64,000 nucleotides of DNA from Streptomyces sp. H27-H5 (GTDB lineage: Bacteria > Actinomycetota > Actinomycetes > Streptomycetales > Streptomycetaceae), in NCBI RefSeq assembly GCF_026627505.1, contig NZ_JAPNLK010000010.1:1-64000 (forward strand), in the 5' to 3' direction. The translations under genes and the position numbers were made by a program. The notes under the pieces were generated by a model. It was not told the DNA's origin. It saw only the letters and a program-made list of their open reading frames with translations, and made no database searches. Shown here in pieces: positions 45,567-54,272 of this stretch (positions are counted from its first letter, which is position 1; each line of letters opens with the position of its first letter).

Positions 45567-45582
45567 ACTGGTCTAAACCAAT
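45567..45582. promoter_or_regulatory. DasR site (dre 2) upstream of dasA
   Basis: ACTGGTCTAAACCAAT matches the dre consensus at 13 of 16 positions. It lies at or just after the likely transcription start of dasA, and 9 bases from dre 1. Confidence 0.85.
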
Positions 45583-45674
45583 ATGGATCGGATCCCGGCC
45601 CCACGTGCAGTACTTCGCGTATGTCGCCGCGGCGGGCAAGGGAAGTGCATGAAGGCATCCCTGAGGAGGGTGGC

Positions 45675-46964
45675 GTGAAGCGCAAGCTCATCGCGGCGGT
45701 TGGAGTCGCGGGCATGGTTATCGGCCTGGCGGCGTGCGGTGGCTCGGACGACAAGAGCGGCAACACTGCCGACAAGGCGTCCGACGCCAAGGAGTTGACC
45801 GTCTGGCTGACGGTCGACGCCCAGAACAACTGGCCGGAGCTGGTGAAGGCGGCCGACGACGCGGTCGTCGCGAAGCACCCCGGTCTCACCGTCAAGCACG
45901 AGTACTACGGCTGGCCGGACAAGAACGCCAAGCTGGACGCCGTGCTCGCCACGGACAAGGCGCCGGACGTCGTCGAGATGGGCAACTCCGAGATGATCGG
46001 CTACATGTCGACCGGAGCCTTCTCCGAGGTGGACCCGTCGAAGTTCGACAACTCCTCCGCCTGGCTGGACGCCCTCAAGGAGTCCGTGACCTACGACGGC
46101 AAGACGTACGGCGTCCCGTACTACGCCGGTGGTCGTGTCGGCACCTGGCGCAAGGACCTGGCCGCCGAGGCCGGCGTCACCGCCGCCCCCAAGACCTGGG
46201 CCGAGTACACCGGCGCGCTGGACAAGATCCAGGCTGCCAAGGGCGACAAGTTCAGCGCCCTGTACCAGCCGTCGCCCGACTGGTACGCCGCGATGTCCTA
46301 CGTCTACGACGCCGGCGGCGCCATCGCCAAGAAGGACGGCGACAAGTGGAAGGGCACCCTGTCCTCCCCCGAGTCGCTGAAGGGGCTCAAGCAGTACAAG
46401 GAGCTCCTCGACAAGTACATGCACGCGGACAAGACCAAGGACGAGTCCGACCGCCCGGTCGTCTTCGCCCAGGGCAACTCCGCCGCCATCTTCGCGGCCG
46501 CCTGGGAGGGCGCCACCGCGGCCGACCCGAAGAACGACAAGGTCGGCGGCCTGAAGGACAAGCTGGAGAACTTCGTCCAGCCCGGCCCGAACGGCAAGAA
46601 CCTCCCGGTCTTCCTCGGCGGCTCCGACCTCGCGGTCCCGGCCAAGTCCAAGGCCAAGGACATCGCCTCCGAGTGGATCAACGCCTTCACCGGTGCCCAG
46701 GGCCAGAAGGGCCTGATCGCCAAGGGCAACCTGCCCAACAACAAGACGGACCTCGGCCCGCTGAAGTCCGCCCCGGCGACGCAGGTCGCGGCCACCGCCG
46801 CCGAGTCCTCCTGGTTCGTGCCGACCGCCCCGGGCTGGGGCCAGGTCGAGAAGGCCAAGCTCCTGCAGACCCTGCTCCAGGAGATCGGCACCGGCAAGAA
46901 GTCGGTCGAGGACGCGGCCAAGGCCGCCGACGCCGAGATCGACAAGGTCATCAACACCAAGTGA
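45675..46964 (+). CDS. dasA: Sugar ABC transporter lipoprotein DasA (N,N'-diacetylchitobiose)
   Basis: A 429-residue solute-binding lipoprotein. Signal peptide MKRKLIAAVGVAGMVIG with lipobox LAAC (lipidated Cys21), then a family-1 extracellular binding fold. In S. coelicolor DasA binds chitobiose. GTG 45675 follows GAGGAGGG. First gene of dasABC; the ATPase is expected to be the shared MsiK encoded elsewhere. Confidence 0.95.
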   Translation: MKRKLIAAVGVAGMVIGLAACGGSDDKSGNTADKASDAKELTVWLTVDAQNNWPELVKAADDAVVAKHPGLTVKHEYYGWPDKNAKLDAVLATDKAPDVVEMGNSEMIGYMSTGAFSEVDPSKFDNSSAWLDALKESVTYDGKTYGVPYYAGGRVGTWRKDLAAEAGVTAAPKTWAEYTGALDKIQAAKGDKFSALYQPSPDWYAAMSYVYDAGGAIAKKDGDKWKGTLSSPESLKGLKQYKELLDKYMHADKTKDESDRPVVFAQGNSAAIFAAAWEGATAADPKNDKVGGLKDKLENFVQPGPNGKNLPVFLGGSDLAVPAKSKAKDIASEWINAFTGAQGQKGLIAKGNLPNNKTDLGPLKSAPATQVAATAAESSWFVPTAPGWGQVEKAKLLQTLLQEIGTGKKSVEDAAKAADAEIDKVINTK

Positions 46965-46974
46965 CCTGTAGCCG

Positions 46975-47005
46975 GCAGGGCCCCGCCACATCGGCGGGGC
47001 CCTGC
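46975..47005 (+). terminator. Intra-operon hairpin between dasA and dasB
   Basis: A 13-bp perfect stem (46975-46987 and 46993-47005) with a 5-base loop in the 76-base gap. It probably attenuates or stabilises the mRNA so that the binding protein is made in excess of the permeases. Confidence 0.75.
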
Positions 47006-47040
47006 TGCCCGTCAAGAGAGGGACCCCCGAGGAGCGCGCG

Positions 47041-48036
47041 ATGAGTGCCGCACAGACAACCACCGCCGACCTGCCGCCGGCGAAGCAGAACACCTCCGTT
47101 GGAATCGGGACGGGAAGTACGGGCAAGCCGGGGAAGCCGACCCGCAAGGGTTCCGGCGCGACCCCGTGGCTGCTGCTCGCCCCGTGCCTCCTGGTCATCG
47201 TCCTCGTCATGGGGTACCCGCTCTTCAGACTCGTGTCCCTCTCCTTCCAGAGCTTCGGCAAGTCCGAACTCTGGGGCTTCAAGGACGCCGAGTTCGTCGG
47301 GCTCGACAACTTCACGAAGATCCTCGGCGACGGGGTCTTCTGGACCGTCGTCCTGCGCACCGCCGTCTTCGCGGCCGGCGCCGTCGTCCTGACGATGGTC
47401 ATCGGCATGCTGATCGCGCTGCTGCTCCAGAAGGTGTCCGGCTTCGTCAAGGCGCTCATCAGCATCGCCCTCGTGGCGAGCTGGGGCATGCCGATCATCG
47501 TCGCCACCGCCGTCTTCAAGTGGCTCTTCGACGCCGACTACGGCGTCCTCAACTACCTGATGAGCAAGCTGCCCGGCGTCGACATGATCGGGCACAACTG
47601 GTTCGCCAGCGGCCCCCAAGGCCTCGCGGTCATCATGCTGCTGGTGGTCTGGGGGGCGGTGCCCTTCGTCGTCATCACCCTCAGCGCGGGCCTGACCCAG
47701 GTGCCCAAGGAGCTGGAGGAGGCCGCGCGCCTCGACGGCGCCGGCGCGTGGGGCGTGTTCCGCCACGTCACCCTGCCGATCCTGAAACCGATCATCGTGA
47801 TGCTGACGACCCTCTCGGTCATCTGGGACATGGGCGTCTTCCCGCAGGTCTTCGTGATGCGCAACGGCAACCCCGAGGCCGAGTTCCAGCTGCTGACCAC
47901 CTACTCCTACCAGCAGGCCTTCGTGGTCAACGACTACTCGGGCGGCTCCGCGATCGCCCTCGTGACCGTCCTGCTGCTGCTCGGAGTGGTCGCCGTCTAC
48001 ATGCGCCAGATGCTCAAGATCGGAGAGGTGGAGTGA
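47041..48036 (+). CDS. dasB: ABC transporter permease DasB
   Basis: A 331-residue MalF-type permease with six transmembrane helices and the ATPase-docking EAA loop EEAARLDGAGAWGVFRHVTLP (about 222-242). The N-terminal 40 residues are a polar cytoplasmic tail. The start is ATG 47041 after GAGGAGCGC. Confidence 0.93.
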   Translation: MSAAQTTTADLPPAKQNTSVGIGTGSTGKPGKPTRKGSGATPWLLLAPCLLVIVLVMGYPLFRLVSLSFQSFGKSELWGFKDAEFVGLDNFTKILGDGVFWTVVLRTAVFAAGAVVLTMVIGMLIALLLQKVSGFVKALISIALVASWGMPIIVATAVFKWLFDADYGVLNYLMSKLPGVDMIGHNWFASGPQGLAVIMLLVVWGAVPFVVITLSAGLTQVPKELEEAARLDGAGAWGVFRHVTLPILKPIIVMLTTLSVIWDMGVFPQVFVMRNGNPEAEFQLLTTYSYQQAFVVNDYSGGSAIALVTVLLLLGVVAVYMRQMLKIGEVE

Positions 48037-48905
48037 CCTCGACCACCGCGACCCCGCCCGTCGCCCGCCGCAAGCAGAACAAGCCGAGGGCGAAGTCGAA
48101 GCTCGGCTGGAACCTCATCGGCCTCGTGGTCTTCGCCACCGTCGGCTTCCCGGTCTACTGGATGCTGAACACGGCCTTCAAGCCGGCCAAGGACGCCATC
48201 GACCCCAACCCCCACTTCTTCCCGCGCACCTTCACCCTGGCCAACTTCCGGCGTGCGCTGGAGATCTCGGACTTCTGGGGCCCCGTCGGCCGAAGCATGA
48301 TCGTCTCGCTCGTCGTCGTGTCCATCGGCATCGTCGTCGGCATGCTGGCCGCGCTGGCTATCTCCCGCTTCGCGTTCCGCGGCCGCAAGGTCGTGATCGT
48401 CGGCATCCTCGCCGTCCAGATGATCCCGCTCGTCGCGATGATCATCCCGGTCTTCCTGCTCCTCAACGACCTCGGTCAGTACGACAAGCTCACCGGCCTG
48501 ATCGTCACGTATCTGACGTTCATCCTTCCCTTCACCGTGTGGACGCTGCGCGGCTTCATCGTCAACATCCCGAAGGAACTGGAGGAGGCCGCCCAGGTCG
48601 ACGGCTGCACGCCGACCGGAGCCTTCCTGCGCGTGGTCTTCCCGCTGCTCGCCCCCGGCATGGTCGCCACCTCGGTCTACGGGTTCATCCAGGCGTGGAA
48701 CGAGTACCTCTACGCACTGATGCTGATGAGCCAGCAGAACCAGACCGCCACCGTCTGGCTCGGCAACTTCACCACCAAGAACGGCACCGAGTTCGCGCCC
48801 ATGATGGCCGGCTCCACCATGATGGCGATCCCGATCGTCGTGCTCTTCCTCATCGTCCAGCGCAAGATGGCCGCGGGTCTCACCGCCGGCGCCGTGAAGG
48901 GATAA
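48033..48905 (+). CDS. dasC: ABC transporter permease DasC
   Basis: A 290-residue MalG-type permease with six helices and EAA loop EEAAQVDGCTPTGAFLRVVFP. GTG 48033 overlaps the dasB stop by 4 bases (GTGA). Pairs with DasB. Confidence 0.93.
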   Translation: MTSTTATPPVARRKQNKPRAKSKLGWNLIGLVVFATVGFPVYWMLNTAFKPAKDAIDPNPHFFPRTFTLANFRRALEISDFWGPVGRSMIVSLVVVSIGIVVGMLAALAISRFAFRGRKVVIVGILAVQMIPLVAMIIPVFLLLNDLGQYDKLTGLIVTYLTFILPFTVWTLRGFIVNIPKELEEAAQVDGCTPTGAFLRVVFPLLAPGMVATSVYGFIQAWNEYLYALMLMSQQNQTATVWLGNFTTKNGTEFAPMMAGSTMMAIPIVVLFLIVQRKMAAGLTAGAVKG

Positions 48906-48911
48906 CGGCCC

Positions 48912-50402
48912 ATGACTGTCCTTGCGCACCACACCGACACCCTCACCCGGGACGCCCTCGCGGTGCTCCAGCCCGGCTTCGAGGGCACCACCGCCCCCGC
49001 CTGGCTGCTGCGCCGGGTCGGCGAAGGCCTCACCGCCGTCGGCCTCTTCGGCCGCAACATCACCTCGCCCGACCAGCTCTCCGCGCTGACCGCACAACTG
49101 CGCGCCGAGCGCGACGACGTGCTCGTCGCCATCGACGAGGAGGGCGGCGACGTCACCCGCCTGGAGGTCCGGGGCGGCTCGTCCTTCCCCGGCAACCTGG
49201 CCCTCGGCGCCGTCGACGACACCGGGCTGACCCGGGACGTCGCCCGGGAGCTGGGTCGCCGGCTCGCCGAGTGCGGGGTCAACCTGAACTGGGCGCCCTC
49301 CGCCGACGTCAACTCCAATCCGGACAACCCGGTCATCGGCGTACGGTCCTTCGGCGCCGACACCGACCTCGCCGCCCGCCACACCGCCGCGTACGTCGAG
49401 GGCCTCCAGGCCGCCGGCGTCGCCGCCTGCACCAAGCACTTCCCGGGCCACGGCGACACCAACGTCGACTCGCACCACGCGCTGCCCCGCATCGACGTGG
49501 ACCTCGACACCCTGGCGGCGCGTGAACTCGTGCCGTTCAGGGCCGCCATCGAGGCCGGCACGAAGGCCGTCATGAGCGCGCACATCCTGGTGCCCGCCCT
49601 CGACCCGACCCGCCCGGCCACGCTCAGCCCGCGCATCCTGACCGGGCTGCTGCGCAAGGAACTCGGCTACGAGGGCCTGATCGTCACCGACGGCATGGAG
49701 ATGCACGCCATCGCCGGCACCTACGGCATCGAGCGCGGCTCGGTCCTGGCGATCGCCGCGGGCGCCGACGCGATCTGCGTCGGCGGCGGACTCGCCGACG
49801 AGGCGACCGTGCTCGCCCTGCGCGACGCGCTGGTCGCCGCCGTCCGCGAGGGCACGCTCCCCGAGGAGCGGCTCGCCGACGCCGCCGCCCGGGTCCGCGC
49901 CCTCGCCGAGTGGACCCGGCGATCCCGGGCCGCCGTCACCACGTCGGGCGCGCCGGAGGGGAGCACGCCCGACATCGGCCTGACGGCGGCCCGCAGGGCG
50001 GTGGTCGTCAGCGGTTCGTCGACTCCCGTCGGCGCCCCGTACGTCGCCACGCTCGCACCCGTCGCGAACATCGCGGTGGGCGACGAGACCCCGTGGGGCG
50101 TGGCGGCGGAACTGGCCGCGTTGCTCCCCGGCACCCGGTCGGGCGTGTACCCGCAGGGGACCGGCGCCGGGGACGTCCTGGCGGCGGCGGGGGACCGCAC
50201 CGTCGTCGCGGTCGTCCGGGACGCGCACCGGCACCCGTGGATGATCGAGGTCCTGGACGCGCTGGTCGCGGCCCGCCCCGACACGGTGGTGGTCGAGATG
50301 GGCCTGCCGCGCGCCGAGCCGCGCGGGGCGCTGTACATCGCGACGCACGGCGCCTCGCGGGTGTGCGGGCGGGCGGCCGCGGAGGTCATCGCGGGCGTCT
50401 AG
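48912..50402 (+). CDS. dasD: Glycoside hydrolase family 3 beta-N-acetylglucosaminidase DasD
   Basis: A 496-residue GH3 enzyme splitting imported chitobiose into GlcNAc. KHFPGHGDT (175-183) with the NagZ-type His loop and nucleophile Asp in LIVTDGMEMHA (about 260) are visible. No signal peptide, so cytoplasmic, consistent with import by DasABC. ATG 48912 lies 6 bases after dasC. Confidence 0.92.
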   Translation: MTVLAHHTDTLTRDALAVLQPGFEGTTAPAWLLRRVGEGLTAVGLFGRNITSPDQLSALTAQLRAERDDVLVAIDEEGGDVTRLEVRGGSSFPGNLALGAVDDTGLTRDVARELGRRLAECGVNLNWAPSADVNSNPDNPVIGVRSFGADTDLAARHTAAYVEGLQAAGVAACTKHFPGHGDTNVDSHHALPRIDVDLDTLAARELVPFRAAIEAGTKAVMSAHILVPALDPTRPATLSPRILTGLLRKELGYEGLIVTDGMEMHAIAGTYGIERGSVLAIAAGADAICVGGGLADEATVLALRDALVAAVREGTLPEERLADAAARVRALAEWTRRSRAAVTTSGAPEGSTPDIGLTAARRAVVVSGSSTPVGAPYVATLAPVANIAVGDETPWGVAAELAALLPGTRSGVYPQGTGAGDVLAAAGDRTVVAVVRDAHRHPWMIEVLDALVAARPDTVVVEMGLPRAEPRGALYIATHGASRVCGRAAAEVIAGV

Positions 50403-50465
50403 TGCCGTGCCGGGCGCCGTGACACGGTGAACCTTTCCGGTCACAGCACCAGCCGCCGTAAGCCG

Positions 50466-50502
50466 GGGAGCCGGGTACCCGTCACGGGGGTGCCCGGCTC
50501 CC
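50466..50502 (+). terminator. Terminator after dasD
   Basis: 15-bp arms 50466-50480 and 50488-50502 with one non-Watson-Crick position and a 7-base loop. Confidence 0.7.
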
Positions 50503-50538
50503 TCGCGTCCGGGGGCGTCCGGCGTCCCGGGTACGCGG

Positions 50539-50575
50539 AAGGGCCGGGCCGCCCCGTCGGGGAGGCCCGGCCCTT
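50539..50575 (-). terminator. Terminator after nagB
   Basis: 12-bp perfect arms (50539-50550 and 50564-50575), 12 bases after the nagB stop on the minus strand. Confidence 0.75.
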
Positions 50576-50587
50576 CACGGCCGTCGG

Positions 50588-51373
50588 CTACAGACCCTGC
50601 CAGGAGGGCTTGTTGGCGTACGTGTGGCGGAAGTACTCCGCCAGCTTCAGCTTGGACGCGGCGGCCTCGTCCACGACGACCGTGGCGTGCCGGTGCAGCT
50701 GGAGCGCGGACGCCGGTACGAGCGCGGACAGCGGCCCCTCGACCGTCTGCGCGACGGCCTCGGCCTTGCCCTCGCCGGTGGCCAGCAGGACCAGGTGGCG
50801 GGCGTCGAGGATGGTGCCGATGCCCTGGGTGATGACGTGGTGCGGGACCTGGTCCATGTCGTTGTCGAAGAACCGCGCGTTGTCCACGCGGGTCTGCTCC
50901 GTCAGCGTCTTGATCCGGGTGCGGGAGGCGAGGCTGGAGCAGGGCTCGTTGAAGCCGATGTGCCCGTCCGTGCCGATGCCGAGCAGCTGGAGGTCCACGC
51001 CGCCGGCGGCCGCCAGGGCCTCGTCGTAGGCCACACAGGCCGCCTGGACGTCCTCGGCGGACCCGTCCGGACCCATGAACGAGGACTCGGTGAGCCCGAG
51101 GGGTGCGACGACCTCGCGGAGCACGACCGCGCGGTAGGACTCGGGGTGGCCCGCCGGCAGGCCGACGTACTCGTCGAGCTGGCAGACGCGGGCCTTCGAG
51201 GCGTCGACCAGGCCGGCCTCGACCTTGGCCGCGAGGGCCTCGTAGATGGGCAGCGGGGTAGAGCCGGTCGCCACGCCCAGCAGGGCGTCGGGCTTGCGGC
51301 GGACCAGGGCGGCCATGGCCTCCGCGATGAGCTCGCCGCCTGCCTTGGCGTCCGGGACGATGACAACTTCCAC
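50588..51373 (-). CDS. nagB: Glucosamine-6-phosphate deaminase NagB
   Basis: A 261-residue enzyme converting glucosamine-6-P to fructose-6-P and ammonia. Motifs: GVATGSTPLPIYEAL, catalytic-base region QLDEYVGL and LLGIGTDGHIGFNEPCSS. GTG 51373 gives MEVVIVPDAKAGGELIAEAM, the standard length; the longer frame to 51553 would include a dre operator and is rejected. Convergent with dasD. Confidence 0.95.
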   Translation of the reverse strand: MEVVIVPDAKAGGELIAEAMAALVRRKPDALLGVATGSTPLPIYEALAAKVEAGLVDASKARVCQLDEYVGLPAGHPESYRAVVLREVVAPLGLTESSFMGPDGSAEDVQAACVAYDEALAAAGGVDLQLLGIGTDGHIGFNEPCSSLASRTRIKTLTEQTRVDNARFFDNDMDQVPHHVITQGIGTILDARHLVLLATGEGKAEAVAQTVEGPLSALVPASALQLHRHATVVVDEAAASKLKLAEYFRHTYANKPSWQGL

Positions 51374-51400
51374 GCGGGGCCTGCCGATCTGGAGAGGTGG

Positions 51401-51416
51401 TGTGGTATAGACCAAT
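51401..51416. promoter_or_regulatory. DasR site (dre) upstream of nagB
   Basis: TGTGGTATAGACCAAT contains the palindromic TGGTATAGACCA, 28-43 bases before the nagB start. This fits the known DasR control of nagB. Confidence 0.85.
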
Positions 51417-51897
51417 CTAACAGAACGGACCCCTTCCCGGCGGGTCGCCTCCCCTCTTTCCATGGTGATCCCGTCCCCTTCCCGCGGCCTCCCGGAAGCC
51501 GTCGGGGGCGCCGCCTCGCCGCGGGCGCTCGGCGACCCGTTCCAGGCGAACACGGAGCGTGACGGTGCGGGGGAGAGGGTGTGCGAGATGGCGCTTCGCG
51601 GGCGCCCGCGATCATCGCGTGAAGGGGTGGCCCGGGAAAAAGGGGCGCGGAAATGTCACGGCTCGCGCGGACGCGGCGGGGAATTGCGGGAAATGGGGCT
51701 CTGCGGCCCTGGAATTCCTCTGGGCCACGGTGCAGGACGGGACCCTCGACCCGCCCGGCACCGTAGCCCGGAGTACTTACGGCCGGCGGGTGTGCGGTTC
51801 CCTCCGGCCGGTGGGAGGAGCCTGCGCGGTCAGGGCAGAGCGCGCGGGTTACCTCGATCCGTCCTCCTGTGCGGGGAGGGCGGAAGCATAAGTCAAT

Positions 51898-51913
51898 TGT
51901 GGACTAGACCATT
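51898..51913. promoter_or_regulatory. DasR-like site upstream of the histidine kinase
   Basis: TGTGGACTAGACCATT contains TGGACTAGACCA, a near-perfect dre core, centred about 143 bases before the kinase start and about 530 bases from nagB. Confidence 0.65.
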
Positions 51914-52048
51914 CTGTTCTGTCCATCCAATGACGGGGGTATCCAACCCGTCACTTCCTCCAACAGTACGCGGATCGGGCCCCTCGTGGGTACTCCTGGG
52001 TAAGAGCCGTGGGGAAAGTCATGGCCATACCCGGGGTACGCTCGCCAC

Positions 52049-53527
52049 GTGCCCTCCATGAACGACCTCGTACGCCAGCACACCGCTCTCGGTGAAACCG
52101 ACCTGGAGTGGCTGCACCTGCTGGTTTCCGAGTGGCAGCTGCTCTCCGACCTCTCCTTCGCCGACCTCGTGCTGTGGGTGCCCACCCTCGACGGCACCCG
52201 GTACGTGTCGGTCGCGCAGATGCGCCCGAACACGGGGCCGACCTCCTACCAGGACGACATGGTCGGACACCTGGTTCCGCGCGGCCGGCGCCCGCTTCTC
52301 GACGCGGCGCTCGACGAGGGTCGGATCGTGCGCGAGGGCGACCCGGAGTGGCGCGAGGAGGTCCCGGTCCGCGTCGAGTCGATCCCCGTCCGCCGCGAGG
52401 GGCGGGTACTGGGAGTGATCGCCCGCAACACCAACCTGCTCACGGTCCGTACACCGAGCCGGCTGGAGCTGACCTACCTCCAGTCCGCCTCCGACCTGGC
52501 CCAGATGATCGCGGCGGGCTCCTTCCCGTACCCCGGCCAGCAGGTGGACATGGACGCCTCCCCGCGCGTCGGGGACGGCCTGATCCGCCTCGACGCCGAC
52601 GGGGTGGTCACCTACGCGTCCCCGAACGCGCTCTCCGCCTACCACCGGCTCGGCCTCGCCTCCGACCTGGTCGGCCAGCACCTGGGCAACGCCACCGCCG
52701 AACTCGCCCCCTCCCGCGGTCCGGTGGACGAGGCCCTGGTCAAACTCGCCAGCGGCTGGGCCCCCCGGGAGACCGAGGTCGAGGGCAACGGCGGCGTCAT
52801 CCAGCTGAGGGCCATCCCGCTCAAGCCCAAGGGCACCCGGATCGGTTCCCTGGTGCTGTGCCGTGACGTGACGGAACTGCGTCGTCGCGAACGTGAATTG
52901 ATCACCAAGGACGCCACCATCCGGGAGATCCATCACCGGGTGAAGAACAACCTCCAGACGGTGGCCGCGCTCTTGCGGCTCCAGGCCCGTCGGATGGATT
53001 CCCCGCAGGGCCGGGAGGCCCTCAACGAGGCGGTGCGCCGCGTCGGGTCGATCGCGATCGTGCACGAGACGCTCTCTCAGAACCTGGACGAGCGCGTCGA
53101 GTTCGACGAGATCGCCGACCGGGTGATCGCGATGGTCGCCGAGATCTCGCCCGGCAGGGTGGCCTGCCGGCGCACCGGTCGGTTCGGGATCCTCGACGCC
53201 GAGGTCGCGACCCCGCTGGCGATGGTGCTGACCGAGATCCTGCAGAACGCCCTGGAGCACGCCTTCGTCCAGGGCGAGGGAGGCACCGTCGAGGTGTCCG
53301 CCGCGCGCTCCGGCTCCGGGCGGGCCGACGCCCGACTGTTGATCACGGTGCTCGACGACGGGTGCGGCCTGCCCGAGGGCTTCGACCCGCAGCGGGCCGG
53401 CAACCTCGGGCTGCAGATCGTACGCACCCTCGTGGAGGGTGAACTCGGCGGCACGTTCGACATGATCCGGGTCGAACCGCGCGGCACCCGGGTCGTCCTC
53501 GACATACCGGCCAGCCCGCAGAAGTAG
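52049..53527 (+). CDS. PdtaS-type sensor histidine kinase
   Basis: A 492-residue soluble kinase: N-terminal GAF-like domain (about 1-150), PAS domain (about 175-290), HisKA_2 phosphoacceptor IHHRVKNNLQTVAAL (about 300) and a HATPase domain (LTEILQNALEHAF, then DDGCGLPEGF, GNLGLQI). Its expected partner is an ANTAR RNA-binding regulator (PdtaR), not present here. GTG 52049 follows a TACGCT -10 (52037-52042) by six bases, suggesting a leaderless mRNA. Confidence 0.88.
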   Translation: MPSMNDLVRQHTALGETDLEWLHLLVSEWQLLSDLSFADLVLWVPTLDGTRYVSVAQMRPNTGPTSYQDDMVGHLVPRGRRPLLDAALDEGRIVREGDPEWREEVPVRVESIPVRREGRVLGVIARNTNLLTVRTPSRLELTYLQSASDLAQMIAAGSFPYPGQQVDMDASPRVGDGLIRLDADGVVTYASPNALSAYHRLGLASDLVGQHLGNATAELAPSRGPVDEALVKLASGWAPRETEVEGNGGVIQLRAIPLKPKGTRIGSLVLCRDVTELRRRERELITKDATIREIHHRVKNNLQTVAALLRLQARRMDSPQGREALNEAVRRVGSIAIVHETLSQNLDERVEFDEIADRVIAMVAEISPGRVACRRTGRFGILDAEVATPLAMVLTEILQNALEHAFVQGEGGTVEVSAARSGSGRADARLLITVLDDGCGLPEGFDPQRAGNLGLQIVRTLVEGELGGTFDMIRVEPRGTRVVLDIPASPQK

Positions 53528-53596
53528 CAGCGAGTAGCAGCCGGAACGTCACCCTGCGTGACGGTTCCGGTGTGGCTTCGCACCCCGCACAGCACT

Positions 53597-53630
53597 GAGC
53601 CCCGGACCGAAGGTTCTCGGTCCGGGGCTC
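53597..53630. terminator. Bidirectional terminator between the kinase and wblE
   Basis: 14-bp perfect arms (53597-53610 and 53617-53630) with a 6-base loop between convergent genes. Confidence 0.85.
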
Positions 53631-53695
53631 AAGAGCACGTTGCTGAGCGCTTATACGGTTACTACGCGCTGCGGCTCGAGGCTCGAAAGTCGATG

Positions 53696-53953
53696 TCAGG
53701 CGGTGGCGTTCCGCGCCCGATTGCGAGCGGCGCGGCGCTTCATCGCGCGGCGCTCGTCCTCGCTGAGACCGCCCCAGACACCGGAGTCCTGACCGGACTC
53801 GAGCGCCCACTGCAGGCACTGCTCCATCACGGGGCAGCGGCGGCAGACGGCCTTGGCTTCCTCGATCTGCAGCAGCGCAGGACCGGTGTTGCCGATGGGG
53901 AAGAAGAGTTCCGGGTCTTCCTCACGACAAACGGCGTTGTGACGCCAGTCCAT
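53696..53953 (-). CDS. wblE: WhiB-family iron-sulfur regulator WblE (WhiB1)
   Basis: An 85-residue nitric-oxide-responsive [4Fe-4S] protein that binds the main sigma factor; its WhiB1 orthologue is essential in mycobacteria. Cys9, 37, 40 and 46, GVWGG at 58-62 and a basic tail are present. ATG 53953 with AAGGAG and GGAG upstream. The recalled S. coelicolor WblE is nearly identical. Confidence 0.95.
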   Translation of the reverse strand: MDWRHNAVCREEDPELFFPIGNTGPALLQIEEAKAVCRRCPVMEQCLQWALESGQDSGVWGGLSEDERRAMKRRAARNRARNATA

Positions 53954-54272
53954 GGCTGCTCCATCTCCTTGTATTGCGGGCAGGTTGCTTGTGAATGTGA
54001 ACGCTTTCACGAATCCCCCCGTGAGGGAAGGGCCGACCCCCAGTTGCCTGGTGGGGTCCGAGATTCGTGGAGGGGTTCTGGCGATCTGTGTGGGTGCCGG
54101 GTTCTGCGGGCTGTCCCGATCGCCATGTAGAGATTCGCAAACCTCGGACGGGGATACAACCCCTTCCGGAAAGTTTTTTTGGATTCGTCGGTGTCTACTA
54201 GGTCACAGCCCTAGTTCCTGGGGGTGGACCGGCGTGTATACGTTCGAGTGAAAGGACTTTAGGCCCTTCCAC
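53954..54272 (-). promoter_or_regulatory. Long wblE upstream region
   Basis: 319 bases without a gene between wblE and the lipid kinase gene, both minus. It is markedly less GC-rich than its surroundings, has a run of seven T at about 54174-54180 and an inverted repeat ACTAGG/CCTAGT (54197-54202, 54210-54215). Probably holds the wblE promoter and a long leader; I cannot place the -10 and -35 with confidence. Confidence 0.5.

Larger units (their letters stand above)
51374..52048. other. 675-base intergenic region between nagB and the kinase
   Basis: No gene supported. Open frames here have poor codon bias. It contains one dre site near nagB (51401) and another near the kinase (51898). An AT-richer patch (about 51885-51935) stands out from the GC-rich surroundings. 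Confidence 0.6.

Noticed and set aside
51374-51553. 60-residue N-terminal extension of NagB
   Set aside because: It includes the dre operator and has poor codon bias; NagB begins at GTG 51373.
51559-51891. 110-residue frame in the nagB-kinase gap
   Set aside because: No ribosome-binding site, mixed third-position GC and no recognisable motif.
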